From Motacilla alba alba (lineage: Eukaryota > Chordata > Aves > Passeriformes > Motacillidae), in contig NC_052018.1 in assembly GCF_015832195.1 (NCBI RefSeq), positions 65,471,666 to 65,535,665 on the forward strand: a stretch of 64,000 nucleotides of DNA. Direction: 5' to 3'. Made by a program: the position numbers and the translations under genes. The notes beneath the pieces were generated by a model. It ran no database searches, was not told where the DNA came from, and saw nothing but the letters and a program-made list of their open reading frames with translations. Below, piece after piece: positions 27,101-40,547 of the stretch (position 1 is the stretch's first letter; each line of letters opens with the position of its first letter).

Positions 27101-29106
27101 TCTTGGAGAAAAAGAGCCTGAGGTGATTGTAATGGAACCACAGTTAACCTGGGAAGGCTATGCTCCACTAGTGTCAAAGTGGTACAGCACACCATGAGCA
27201 GGATTTTAATTTTTAAAGCTCTTCACCAGGCCCACTCTTCTTACTCCACTTAGCAGAGCAGATCTGGACATTTTTCAGATTCTTCCATTACTTCCAACAA
27301 AGAAGTAATGGGTCCATTTTCCCAAAGTGCTTGTTCTGTTGTCGGAAAACTACAGCATTTAAGGCAATGACATGAAGTCTTATTTAGCAGAAAAGTAGAA
27401 AAAAGCACAAATTTCTCTCAATCGTGTCCTGAAAAGCTACTTTTTGTTTAAGCAGAAGGGACAGTGCTTCAAGGGATGAAAGCTCACTAAATCATTCGTG
27501 TGCTCTGGCCTGCTCTGCCAATGGCTTTCTAAGTGATGTCCTTTAACTGGTCCAAAGATTTCCTCACCTGCTGACCTGGCATACATGCAAGCAGATTGGT
27601 CTCCCACTCCTGGTTTTGGTGTGCACTATCCCTAAACTGAAGGATGCCTCAGTTTGCACGTCAGCTGGGATTTTGCAGCTGTCTGTGAATAACTGGTGGA
27701 TGATGTGGATGAAACTATAGAAAGCGTTGCTTTACATCTTGGAGAGACTCAAAATGGAAAGCACCAAAGTACAGTACATCAGGCACATCAACGTTGTTTT
27801 CCTTCTGCTGGACCAGTTTGTCAACATCTCTATATGAGCAAGTGCTGTTTGTTTAGAGCACATACCCAGGAATATTAGTTTCTGCATCCCTGTTTTATAA
27901 ACACTCTTACCCTTCTGCAGTTAGTAGCCTCCTGTCCTGATGTTTACAGCAAAAACATGCTCTTTCCAAGCTTTTTGAAATGGTTTTATGGCAAAATCCA
28001 GACTGAGCAAGCATAATGCTGACAGTGTATGTGCAAAACAGAATGGAATAGCAGCAAATGGACTCATTTTCATCCTTCAGCCCTTTGCTTCCTTTTGCTT
28101 AAGTGATGCCTTGTACACGTTAAGTATGGAAATGAAGGCTTGCAGGTAGTCTGATTCAATTTTATTAAGTATTAAGTACATATTTAAGGCAAGCCCTCGG
28201 GATGTTAAAACATCTTTGGACAGAGATCCTCAAATAACTGAGAGCAGGTTGAACAAGTCACTAAATGACTGAAATAAAAATTGTATGATTAAAAGGAAAA
28301 ATACATGGTCTTATGTCTCATTTTAATGAAATCATAGTACTTCTTGTGGGTGTCTCTATGCAAGCTTTTTTCTTCCTGATCGTCTTGTTTTACCACTAAA
28401 AGTGGCTTCCTTTTATGTAGGGGCTTCCATGCATGGGCTTCTTCAGCAGCCTTAGTGGTATTCAGGGTTGTTGTCATTTATTCAAAACTAAGCTTGTGCA
28501 ATTTAGGACATGAAGTGTTTTTGTGGTGCAACAGGACTTTTAAATAAGCTATGCAATGTTTAAAAAATATACTTGGCTACACTGTCGAAAATATTTATTA
28601 CACATTTGTCATTATTTTTAACAGATGTTAAGGTGACTTTTTATTAGTATCTGGGGGGTTTAGAATTATGAGAATAGCATGTTTAAATGATAAATAGTTG
28701 TGTCAGTTTATCTAGTACCTACATTTGCAATCTAAGCTTTCTTCCTGAGGGAATGAGAGGAATACAAATATTTTTGGTATGAACTTCCTCTATAATTTTT
28801 CTTTTACTTCTAGACCTTCCTGTTGCTGTCATCACCTTCCACATATAAATAGATGCAGCAGTTAATATATCTGGAAGTAAGCAATTAACCTAAGGTGTTT
28901 TTTCTTAATTAGAGTTGTAAAGATAATGTGTTTTAAAGTTTGATGATAGTCATCCATGCGACCTTAGAAAAGCAGATAATACTCCAATTCTGCATTTCTG
29001 TGAAGTCTCCCAGGAAAAGGAATTTCATGATTGAGTGCCAAGATCAAAGCATATCTGAAAGCATCTGAGGTTACAAATATGCCAAGTTCATCCACATCTT
29101 CCCTAA
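24200..29106. other. Intergenic sequence, no gene seen
   Basis: There are no convincing exons, RNA genes or identifiable interspersed repeats. The stretch from about 28480 to 28950 is notably AT-rich and free of simple repeats, as conserved non-coding elements often are, but conservation cannot be judged from one sequence. Confidence 0.55.
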
Positions 29107-29487
29107 ATCAGTTTCCACCAAATATCTGGCCTAACATTTCCCCTTCTTGAAAGTATAGCCAAATGCTTAATTCCTGGAGTGAAAAATATTTCTACAGATT
29201 TAAACAGTACCAAGAGATATGACTATCTTGCTGCCAGCTCTTTGGACAGTTTAATAACCCTGCTGCTGATGCAGTACTGCATGTCAGAGGCTGGTGTTGA
29301 CTTCGGATGGATAGATAATCTTGGTCTGCAAAAGAAAGCACAAGATATCTTGCTTAGCATAAAGAAAGATGTTGAACTTGGAGAGACACCAAGGCTTCCA
29401 TTTGGGGGTCAAATACATCCCAAGGAAATTAAGGGAGGTGAGTCCCCTGGAAATACTCAGGGATGCAGTCTCATTATAAACTACTAA
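29107..29487 (+). other. Unrecognised open frame, possible exon or gene fragment
   Basis: The frame stays open for 127 codons, from just after a TAA at 29104 to the stop ending at 29487. The inner part (about 29198-29437) translates to a protein-like sequence: a hydrophobic helix-like stretch (SLITLLLMQYC), an acidic/aromatic segment (DFGWIDNLGLQKKAQDIL), then a charged part ending in LPFGGQIHPKEIK. A perfect donor, GAG|GTGAGT, sits at 29438. Candidate acceptors are TTTCTACAG ending at 29197, which would give a symmetric phase-1 exon of 240 nt, or AG sites ending at 29153 or 29158. The polypyrimidine tracts are weak to moderate. I do not recognise the family. It could be an exon of an unannotated gene, a gene relic, or chance. 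No partner exons were found nearby. Confidence 0.3.
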
Positions 29488-31640
29488 ACACTATAAAGCT
29501 CAGCAACAACCCTGCTTTATTTTATAAGGCCTTGATAAAATAGCTTTTCTTCTGCTCACATACCTCTTTTTATTTCCTCTTCCCAATCACTTTCTCAAAA
29601 GCATGTTGAGCTTTTTACCTTTAAAAAATATTTGTTTTTTAAAAAGGAGAATCACTGTGTTTGAATGGAGTGCAAATTCCCAGGCTGTAGGTAGATGCTG
29701 TATGTAATCCCATTGATCACATACAGTGCTCTTTACATAGGCAGTAAAACATGAAAACAGGAGGGGGTTTTTTGGAGTTGTAAGTTGGGAAGAAAGTGTT
29801 AGGATGCCTGATAAGAATTCTCAAAATGCAGCCAAACCACATTTTTTATAGCTACCTGATGAGAAAGCAACACCACCAAAGCAATTTCAGCTGGCATTGA
29901 GCTATCCAAGTGACTGGTACTGAACAGTTCAGAGGGAGAGGTTTTCCTTTTCTCTACTGGAGAAGATCAGAATAGACAGATATCCAATACTGAAGTTTGC
30001 CTTGGTCACTGTGGTCATTAACCAAAGTTGTTTATGAAAAATATGTGTTCAGGGGACAGATACTTCCTATTAAATTTGAACTCAATATGCAAGACTGAGG
30101 GGAAGCAAAATCCCTTTTGATGATTAAGGACATTGTGGCCGACAGTTCTGCTCCCACCTTGGTAGTGCCTTGTCACACTTCCTATGAGAAGTCAAGGCTC
30201 TAACATGGTAATTAAACAGGTTTGGTAAATTATTAAAAAAAAATATTAACTAAGGGATATGAAAAAGGCTAAGGCTATTAACTAGGGGATATGGAAAATT
30301 TTGCTTCAATATTTTTAACATAACTATCAAAAGATTGAAGTAGCTTTTGAGTTTAGGTTGGACTAAAAAGTAACCATTTACTCTCCCTTTAAACACAGTA
30401 TAAAATGCAGAGTTCACTTAGTGCACTATCCCAGCTCCTGAAGTGAAAGGGCAAATGAGGCAAGAACCTTCCCCTTGCAGCTCTTCCAAACCTCTCTTGC
30501 AGAGCTTGTATCCAGGTTTGTATCATTTGGGATATAGCTGGTCAAGCAAGACGCCAAAGTTTTGCTGCTCTTGATGTGTCACATCCACACATCCTCTTTG
30601 CAACTCAGTGCTGTTCATTATTCCCTTATTGTCTGCCCATACACAAACAGCAAGTAAATAATGAGACAACAAGATGAATTCTGGGACAAAAAATTGTTTA
30701 TTTTTCCGGAACTTATGGATTTAATCCTACAGCAAGCTCTGAGGCTGCAAGATCATTTTTCCCTTGAAACAGCAACACACCGTTCTTCACTCTCTGCCTG
30801 ATTTATTGCCCACAAATATCAGCCTGTGTGCAGGTCTTGTCATCTGATACACTTGTTTTAGTAGTCCATATAATATGAATTGACTACCAGAAAATGCATA
30901 TTTGTTTCACAGCCAAGATGAAATACAAAATATATTTCCAACTCCACTATTTTTCTCTCGTTTATTGATATATAAAGCCAAATGCTATTACTCTTACTGA
31001 AGCCAGTGGGTTTAGTTGGGCTAAGGAATGCTTTCATTTACATGAGGTTACCATTGTGCACTTTTGTGACTAGACTAAACTCAGGAGAGAGATTTTAGCA
31101 GCAAACAGAGCGAAACAAGAGGTGAAAGATGACAGGAGAAAGTGGTGCTACTGGGTGGGACAGCAGCAAGAGGGGCAGAAAGTATGAGAGAGGTAGAGAC
31201 CCTTGAAAACTAGCCTTCAGGTGTCTCCTTAGGCCCCTCATCACTCAGGCTTTAATGATCACCAGTTATTCTGGTCACTTCAGCTGCATTTTGCTTTGGT
31301 ATCCTGGCTGTAAATCAAGCATGACAGCAGCAGTCCATTCTACCTGGTTGTCATGACATCAAATGAAAGATGCATTCAAATAATAAGATGAGCAACCCAA
31401 GAAGTCCATGAGGAAAACAAAACTTCTGCCTTCAGCCCAGCACTTAAGTGGAGTGAAGGAAAAACCAGAAAAATACTAAGACCTTTCCTTTGGGAAATGG
31501 AGTCAGAGACAGGAATGCAGGAGAATGTTGTGTATGCCTCAGGGAAACTGATCTTCACAGGAACCATCACACCATGGCTATCAGAAAACATCTAAAAATG
31601 TCAGCTGAGGACTGCTCAGAGCTTGGGAACTAGGCTAGTC
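29488..31640. other. Intergenic sequence, no gene seen
   Basis: Only a small local tandem duplication at about 30244-30298 stands out. I see no exon that would pair with the open frame at 29.1-29.5 kb. Confidence 0.5.
30244..30298. repeat. 33-bp-offset tandem duplication
   Basis: ATTAACTAAGGGATATGAAAA at 30244 recurs as ATTAACTAGGGGATATGGAAAA at 30277, an offset of 33 bp with two or three differences. Confidence 0.75.
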
Positions 31641-31649
31641 TAAAAGTAA

Positions 31650-32130
31650 ACTGGTCTGAGAACTGAACCCCACTCAACCACGCCAAGAGAGATTACAGTT
31701 CGGAGTTACAATTTACTGAAGAGATTACAACAAATACAACAATACAGAGAAAACTGGTTTTAATCCCCAGTGTCAGAGTACAACCTGGCACCTGTTGGTC
31801 AGTCATGGTGCAGTCCTGGGAAGTTCTGATCCTCCTCTGGATCTATCAAATGGTGCTGTCCCAGTCCCCAAGCCAAAGATTTATAAATACTGTGGTTCAG
31901 GTGGGAATACTCAGTACCTCCCCCAGGGCGGGGAGTTCCACAAAGGCCCATGTAACACTGCGAATCATGAGATGTTTTGGGAGTCCTTGATGGTCTAAGT
32001 CATTGCAGTTCTGCTGGTGCCATTGAGCTCACCGCAGCCCATTAGCAGAGATGAGCCCTCAGGCTGGGTGTAACTGTGCTGGTGCTTCCCCAGTGGGGAG
32101 TTACCACAGCTGAGTTATTTGCGAAGAAAA
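31650..32130 (-). mobile_element. ERV LTR-like block, minus orientation (edges uncertain)
   Basis: On the minus strand the block reads as U3-R-U5. A TATA-type box TATTTATAAA lies at about 31880-31890. About 120 nt further on is an ATTAAA poly(A) signal (plus-strand TTTAAT at 31758-31763), then a T-rich U5-like part with a 'gtaactccgaactgtaatctc' style segment. The plus-strand segments around 31900-31990 and 32040-32080 resemble LTRs that I associate with passerine endogenous retroviruses. I could not fix TG/CA ends or a target-site duplication. The higher-GC sequence up to about 32430 may belong to the same insertion. No viral coding sequence is visible. Confidence 0.45.
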
Positions 32131-35100
32131 AGAAACGTTAGCCTGCCTTGCAGGGTTTGCCTCTTTCTCTTTATCTCATTTAACATCCAGCTTGTAGCCT
32201 GAGGTGTCAGTGTGCACTGGGCAGCTCCTGCAAAGGACCCATCATTTCCGGTTCCTCAGAAATGTTGTAGAGGGGAGTCGAATGCACAGTTTTGTCACGC
32301 CCACAGAGTACTAAACTGGCACCCTGACCCTGTAACCAGGACAGGAACAAGCTGTCACCCTTTGCACAGACTGGCTCCCAGGGTGTCAGCACAGTCCCCC
32401 GAGTCAACAGTACCAAGTGCACATTTAAGTCATGCAGAAGCCAGAGAGATGATGAGGGCAAGATGGTTTAACATGGGATACTGATGGTGCTGACCACTGA
32501 TGGAGCTTGGACTAGGCATGAGTTCTTCATGGTGCTGAACAACCAGCTAGGGAGAGATAAACTGATTTCCATCATAGTTGTTGAGTGTATTAATGCTAAA
32601 GAGATCTTTGCTTCAAAAACTTCGGCATGCACAAAAGCAAGAGGAGAAAAAAAAGCCAAATCACCTGCTGCTCAGTTCCTGTGAAGTCAAAAGCCAGTAG
32701 CTAAAATTTTAAAATCTTTTGCACCAACATCTCATTAGCAAATGTCTCCGAGCCATTGATATGAATAACAATTTTAACTTCAAATACCAAACTACTTTTC
32801 TATTGTTTGATTTCTGGATGATGTAAAAGCCTGACACAGAGAGAGCACCAGGTAACAGAGGTGAGCCAAGGTGCTGCTACAGCTCTGAGAACCTGAGGCT
32901 GAGATTAAGAAAAGAAAAAGAATAAGCACACATGAAGGTGAGAACACAAAGGAAAACAAGAAATGTATCTTCCAGTTTTAAAGAACACAAGCCTTGTTTC
33001 TGACCCCAGCATTTTTGTTTTCTTTTCTGGGACACCCAGAGGTAGCCCTGGCACAAGCAAATTTTTCTTAATTGTAGGAGTTGCCTTGTACAAGATTAAA
33101 ATTTGTAAGAGGTCTAAAACTATAAACACCATTTGTGCAAAATTTGTTCTCTATTGGGATCTCACTGGGGAAAAGATCTGCCTCAGCAATCAGGAAGGAT
33201 CTGTTCCATGATATGTTTAAAGACCTTGCTGGGTTGATTTTTTTGTGTTGTGTTTGTTTGTTTGTTAATGCCAGATATCATTGACAAAATAGCAAATAAC
33301 AGTAGGAAGTTCCTCCTTGATTTTTGTCTTCTCAGGTTTCCCTGTTTTAGGAGACCAGAGAAACCTTTTATCTCCAGGAGCCCTGTGCCCTGGCACCTAT
33401 GGTTCTAGCGAGTGTAGCTCAGTAACCTAGTGATGCAGGACAAGTTATTATGCTGCTTTAAACAAACGAATAGAGAAAAATTTTAAGTAGTTTCAAGATA
33501 CTTTTAATAAGATAATTATTGCATAAAGTAAGGAATTACATCGTCCACTAGCAACAAGTAAAAAATTGGATGTAAATATATAGAAAATATGGGTTTGAAT
33601 ATATATGCATATTTATATTTTACAAGGAAAGTGTTATAAATGTAGCAGGGAAATTAAACTACTATTTTTACAATAAGAGAACCAAGCTCAAAGCCTACAA
33701 AAAGTTTGTTTTGTGTAGAGTTTTCATACTGTTGAATACCCTGTGAGAATAGAAGAACAATCACATTTCACAGGAGGGGTCTAAGCCGGCAGGTTGGTTG
33801 TGTGTTTACACTACCTAAGTCTCTGTAATTGGGGCATACAAATGCTATAGAAATTTGCTAGAGTTTTAAATGCCTTTCTGAGTTAAAATGAAAAAAGCTA
33901 CAGAAAATCAAGCTCAACCTGTAAAAATTTCCCACAAACTTGTTGATAAAAGCCATTTTCTGGCAAAGCTGAAGAAAAATGTTTCTGCCTGGAAGAATGG
34001 AGAACTCAACAAGTGAAACTGAACTTGTATTCACTTGGGGTCCTAAATTAGCACAGAAGCAGCAAGAGAAAATATTTGAATTTCAAATTGTATTTGAAGC
34101 ACCAAAAATGTTGTCTTGGGTGACAGACATAGCTGTCACTCTGGTGAGCTGAGAGAGATGAAGGACCATGTCGTTCTCTGTCATTGCACTGGCAAAAGTC
34201 AGGGTGACCATTTGTAGGACAAGTACTGGGAGCCAGGGAGCTTGGACAATTAGTTGTCCTCCTCATGGATCCTGACATCATCCCTCAATGCACCCATAAA
34301 GCAATCTGACTGCAAGGATGTCCAAACTATTAACATTCAGGTAGTTTTTAAAATCTCAGGTTCACCATGAATCCCTCTTGCATTTTATTTCTATTGAATT
34401 AAGGGGTTTTTTCTGTCTTTCTTAGCCTTTTCCTTCTGTGTTTTTCTTTTTCCTGCTTCAAACCTAACAAAGACAGGCCAATTATTCATGATACCTGATT
34501 AATCCAAGTGTTCACTGGGAAAGATCTTGCTGCAGCCTGATAGAAAAGGTGTGATGATTAAGAGCCTATCTTTTGAAAAACTTCACAGAATCTGAAACTA
34601 GAGAGAAAACTTCATCAAAAGAAATTTTACTTTTTTAGTTTGTCTGTTTAACTTTCACCAGTATTTATATAGCTCTCTGGCAACAGAGGAGGATGGAAGG
34701 TGGTTGATGTCCCTGTCACAGGATGCCCAGATCCATGAGAACCTTTGGATCTGATCTAGCATTGATCAAATTGGCCCCCTCTTGAGGTAAGGAGACAGGA
34801 CTTTGTGTTCTATTTTCTCTTTTTCACTTTCCTAATTTTCTGGTGCAAAGAATATAATGTAATCTTTCCGCATTCCTGAGAAGTTTCCTTCTTTCTAAGT
34901 GTTCCTATCTGCTCCAGCATTACGTACATACCTAGGTCTACCTGTAATACCATTTTAAATTGTGGTTCCAGTTCAGTGAAACACTCAAGTGTTGAAATGC
35001 CTTCCCACACAGCAATACCTTAATGTGCTAATGCCCAGCCACTCATGTTAGAACTTCCTTCACTGAACACTAGTAGCCAACCAACCAAGCCAGAAATGTA

Positions 35101-38100
35101 ATTTTTTTGCTAAGACAATCAACTGCTTTTCACCTTGCTATTAAAATACAGCTAAAAAGAAGTGGTGAATAATGCTAATAAAATGACACTTTCCATAGTA
35201 TTTCAGGAGATTTATGCTGATAAGTTTTAACTCTGAAATTTCAAGTTGCCTGAAAATTTTCATTAAAGGTTAGAACACTGACAGTACAGTCTTTTCACTT
35301 GGAATGGCCAAAATCAGAAGATGTTTCTGAAAGGTACTATTTAATTTATTTTCTTATATTCTAAAATTCTATGTATTCTCATTTCCATGGAATGGACTTC
35401 AATTAAAAGTCTATCTTCTTTCTTAATAATAAAAAAAAAAAAATCAAGAGCACAGAAAAATGCAGCCCTGAACCCTCTTGCTCAGTGGTGAGATAGATGA
35501 CTTTTATTTGCCTAACATTCTCAGCATGAATGGCTGAAGTCATTTAAAGATGGTGGCCAATGAAATACTGCTATCCACTTGGTGTTGGAAGGAATTAGGA
35601 TGTGTGGAAATTAGAATTTACCAGAAATTTAGAACGAGAAAGAAACGAAGCCAGACAAATTCCAAGTTTTTTATCTCAAACTCAAAAGCCCAGACAGAAA
35701 GAAAAGCATTCACAAGGAAATCACCATGCAAAGTCTCATTGTCTTGGTTTTACTCTGTGAGACTGAGAAAATCAATTGCTCTCTGTTTCCAGCACACTTC
35801 CTCTCTTTCTACACTGCCCCTTCTTCAGTCAGTATCTCCTACCAGGTGCCACCCAAATAACATCCTCCATCTTCCTTGGCAACTTCCTTCAGGAAATAGA
35901 AGCAGCTCACAATAAAATACTAAGTCAAATAGTGCTTAAAGGACGTTGAGCCACAAAGGACAGGAAACAACTCTCATCTCACTTGTGTGAGTGATGCTTA
36001 AGAAATCAATAGCACTCCACCACAACAAAACCGGTACCACTGAAGAAGACACTTAGCGATCCCCCTTTATCCTGCTCTGGCTGTTCATCAGTTAGGGATA
36101 CAACCCCTGACCCTCACTCTTTTCTGCAGTCTTTTTCAAGAGGGAAACAAATCTAAAGACACTTTTGAGAGGCGTTATTATCTCTGTTTCAAAAGAAATG
36201 CAAGAAATTAATGTTTTGGGTAGCTCTTGCTTGATTTATTAAATAGTTTGATTTTTTTTCCTTACGTTGATTTTTTTTGAAGGGTGCAAAAGCATATGTT
36301 TCTGTTTGTTCCCTTTCTCAAGCAGATCAACTGAATTCATTCACAGTCCACTCACTTGAAGCAAAAATCCTGGTTCTTTTCATAGCTCTCTGTCTTGTTT
36401 TAAAGCCAATTGTTTGCTTCTGCCAACTTTTAATTGCACAGAAAACCTGATGTCTGTGAGTGTGAAAGGAGGTTTTCCATCATTATGTCTGATGGCTGTT
36501 CTGCTCTGTTGGTGATTATTCATTTACCTCTGATGTTTGCAGCTCTTGGCAACCTCTGCTACAAAACTTGCAGCAGTTCAGTGTTACTTCCTATTTGTCA
36601 TTCACAGAATCATTTGTTTTCTGTTCTAGGAAAACATCAACATCTTAATGCAATTTATTCTTCTGATTAACGAGAGGAGTAATCCCATATGTTTTTCTGG
36701 TTTACACCCATTTTATTCAATAAGCTACAGTTGTAGGTATTCAAGAATATTTGAATTGAAAGCACACCATGAAATTTTAATCCTCATGTGGAAAAGAAAA
36801 CATTTTAGCTGATTAGTCTCACTTTTTCCTATCATCTGCTACAGGAAACAGAGATATTAGGGAAACGAATTTTCAAATAATCAAGTAAGCCTGGCAAAGC
36901 AGTACTTTGTTTCCATGTGCTCACTGTGACCCATGAGGAAGCAGCTGGTTTTTATCTGCCATAAGCAGTAGGTCTGTCACTGGGGAATATTAATCCTGAT
37001 GTCCTCTTTGTGAATCCCAAGACTATGCCCAAAACAGAGACTGAAATTCCCATTTCCTATCTAGTCAATTTTAAAAGTCCATTTAGACAAATAGTCTTTT
37101 TCTATAAAGGCTTTGGAATTAAATTGTTTCTTAGTTAAGTGTGAAACAGGTCAGAATCAGTCCTGGTATTCAGTGAGGCAAAGCCATGAACATCAGTGGA
37201 CAGATATGTATTTACAGAATATACGTTTGATCCAATCAGTACTGGTGAAAGGTATGAGACTGCATTTTAACTGGGATCCTGACTCTCTATGAACTTGAAT
37301 GATGGTTTGAAGCTGTAAGAGGCACCCATCACCCCACCCTTGGTTTTAGCAGACAGCTTTTCTCTTAAAAGGAAGATAATTTCTTTAAGCCTGAAAGACA
37401 ATGCTTTTTGCTTGAATTTTTAGTAGGAAGAACTTAACTGCCTCTTACTGAATAAGTAATGATTCAATACATCTTAATCAGAGTACATGTCCCCCAGAGA
37501 CTGACGTTCTTGGGAAATTTCACCTCCAGCCCACTTATAACACCAGTTTGACAAAGTTCAGCGCTTGTTTGGTACTATAAAAAATGCAGATGCATTTCAT
37601 CCTCATCTCCCTTGTGCTTTCTCTGAAGGACATAAAGTTACCAGACCAGACCTTTCTGGTAAAAAAAGTATCAAATGTATAATTTCTCACAGCAGTTGTT
37701 ATTTACCACCTCTCTTCTTGCATGGTCTGATATGGTAGGGAATGGGTTAATACTGTCTTCCTACACAACTCTCATAGACCTTGGCATCTTTGACCCTATT
37801 TTTCCCTGACAACAGAAATGCCCATTCAAGTACAAACTCTACTGCAAAGTTTTTAGAATTAGTGGTTGAAAGATAACTCAGTTTTCAATCTTTTGTTTGT
37901 TTTGCTGTGAGTGGCAGAAGATGTCAGGGTACCATGGATATGTTCACCATCAACTGCTGAGTCCAAAGTGCCGCAAGAGAATCTGAGAGCTCAGCAACCC
38001 AAAACTTTCTCTGAAAAATTGCCAGTTCTGTATAGTGAACAAAAAGCCTTGAGCTTCAGCCGGGGAGAGTAATAGATTTGCTTCTGGGTGAAAATTTTCA

Positions 38101-40532
38101 TCCTGTAAGATGTCCCCCAGGAATAATTCTGTGAGTATGAATAGGAGGCTTAAAAATACAAATTTTACCATGCAAGTGAATAATCTGTCACTGGTCTTCC
38201 ATCAGCTGTACTGCTGTTAGTGGGCCTCATATGGGTCTTGCTGATATGCAGTGTAAGGTTCCAGTAACTCTGAGTATAGTTTCCTAAAGGCTAGATAATT
38301 TTGTGCAATCATTAACCACCTCTTGCTGCTTGGCATGCCGAAATAATAAGGGTAATTGAATATCACTTCTGGGTGTGTGCTAATTGCCTGCAGGGCTCTG
38401 GAAGGATGTTTCATCCCTGTACACCACAGCATTATTGGATAGGTAATTGGCATTATGGGAGCCTTCCACCTTCCTCAAGAATATCAGTGCAGAAGGCAAA
38501 ATGTCAAGTTAGATGAACAAAGGATTTAATCCAGTCTGGCAAGCCCTCTGCTCCTACAGTGCCGTGGTGAGCAGCTGATTGCAGGGTATGCACCTGCCAT
38601 TGTGTAATGAAGTCCTGAGCATCCCAGGTCACTATTTTTAACCTGAGACACCAGCAAAAGCCCCAAACTTCTCAACATGCTAATTTCTATGGAAAACTCC
38701 ATTAAAAGTAATGTTCAGTTGTGAATTAAAATGTATTTATGCTTAAATAAGAATCAGGAGTGACTATTCCTGGTTTTATAAACACACCATCCCCTGAATC
38801 CCTTTAATCTTCTCAGTGTGCTGCTGAATGTCAGGTAATGGAGGCACAGTGTGAGTTCAATTAGTTTAAAATCTTATCATTGTAATTGGGCAGGATGAGC
38901 TGTATTATCTTGCCAAATAGGACTCAATACTTTGAGGTTATTTACTAATTTTTTTATATTCTTCCAAATGCAATTAATTCCATAACAGTTAGAAGTTAAT
39001 ATTAATTAATTAACAGGGTTCCTACATAATTGTATGTGATAGACATGCCCAAATGAGTCCTTTGAGATTGCTGGAATGTAGGGAGGGGGATTGCTACCAT
39101 GAATGCCAAATCTCCTTGGCAGACTGACTCACCTATAAATGATGCTCAGGGATGATTAGAAAAATGGCCCATGCTAAAGATAACTCTAGAGCATGCACTG
39201 CCACACACAGCCTCAGCTGAGAGATGCAGCATATTAAATCAGGAAAACCTTGGTGAAATCAGGACTCTTTAAAAGCTGTGTACCTCACTATTTTCATCTG
39301 CCTTAAACAACATTTCACTGACTTCAACAAATTTCTGTCTTCAAGCTCTTTGCACTAGCTAAATATCCTTCCCTACAATTTCAGCTAACTGGGGCTGAAA
39401 ACTTTCCATGTAACAAGGTATTTCCTCTGGGGTTGTTCACTGAGGATGCCTGCCCATGATTGCCAGCATGCTGCTGCTCTGCTTTCTACCCTTCACCACC
39501 AAACTCAACACCTACCAACAAAAGCAGGGAGATTGAAGCAATGCTTCTGGGCTGCTGTGCTGGCTGTCCTGTTTTCTTGCAGACTACAATGTGGAAGCCA
39601 CATAAAATTATATCACTGACCATCCAGTGACTGAATTAAAGTACTGTTGCTATTCTGCCATGAGAAGTGCCACTGTTCATAGCAGTTGTAAACCCTGAAT
39701 GCCTGTGCTTATCTCAGGTGCTGAACTGCCTTATTAGCTGGAAGAGTCTGTTATGATCCAGACCAGTTTTCTGATTTGGTGTTCATTGTGCATTAGCAGG
39801 GTACTGCTGTTATGATCAAACTTTCCTGGAGCAGGAATTCATTCAACACTCCTGACTTGGGCTGTCTGGGAGCCTGTGCTTCAGCAGGATGAGTATGCAA
39901 AGGGGGTTCCATCAATAGCCACTGATTTTTTTGCAAGGACATTGAGCACCTCTGAGAGTCAGAAAGCATGTACTGCCTAAATAAATTCAGAATAAACTAG
40001 AAATTTGTGGGTTTTGATCAAAATACTAGCTATAGGGTATGACAGACAGATCAGATACCTTCCACATGATACCTGTAATACAAACAGGTTTGAACCAGGT
40101 AAGAATTGAGATGAAGTGAAATTTCTTGTCAGAAAATTATTTCAGCTGAATATTCATTTTTTAGCTGCACTTTTATGTGAAGGTCCCCTGCTGTTTCTGC
40201 TGGATTCTGCTTTTCTTCTGTCCTTCACTCCGGGACAGGGCTGTTATACACAATTAAACATATATCCAATTTGTGCTCCAAAGACTGTGGCAGCTGTACC
40301 TCAACAGAGGGTGAAGACAGAGCAGATGGATAGAAGGTGAGTGCTGTCAGTCTGGTGGGATTGAAGCTGCCACAAAAATGCAAACAGGACCTATAGCTTA
40401 TAAAAGAAAATAAATGTCCTGACGCCTGATGAAAGACTAACTCAGAAACCCTCATTCCCCCAAAAGTTAAGATCAGCTAAGATTGATATGGCTGCACTGT
40501 CAAGTGCTTTATCTTTTTATCCTTTTTTTATC

Positions 40533-40547
40533 TTTTTTTTTTTTTTT
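40533..40547. repeat. T15 homopolymer
   Basis: Fifteen T residues, preceded by two shorter runs separated by ATC, so it forms an imperfect T-rich tract from about 40510. Confidence 0.9.
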
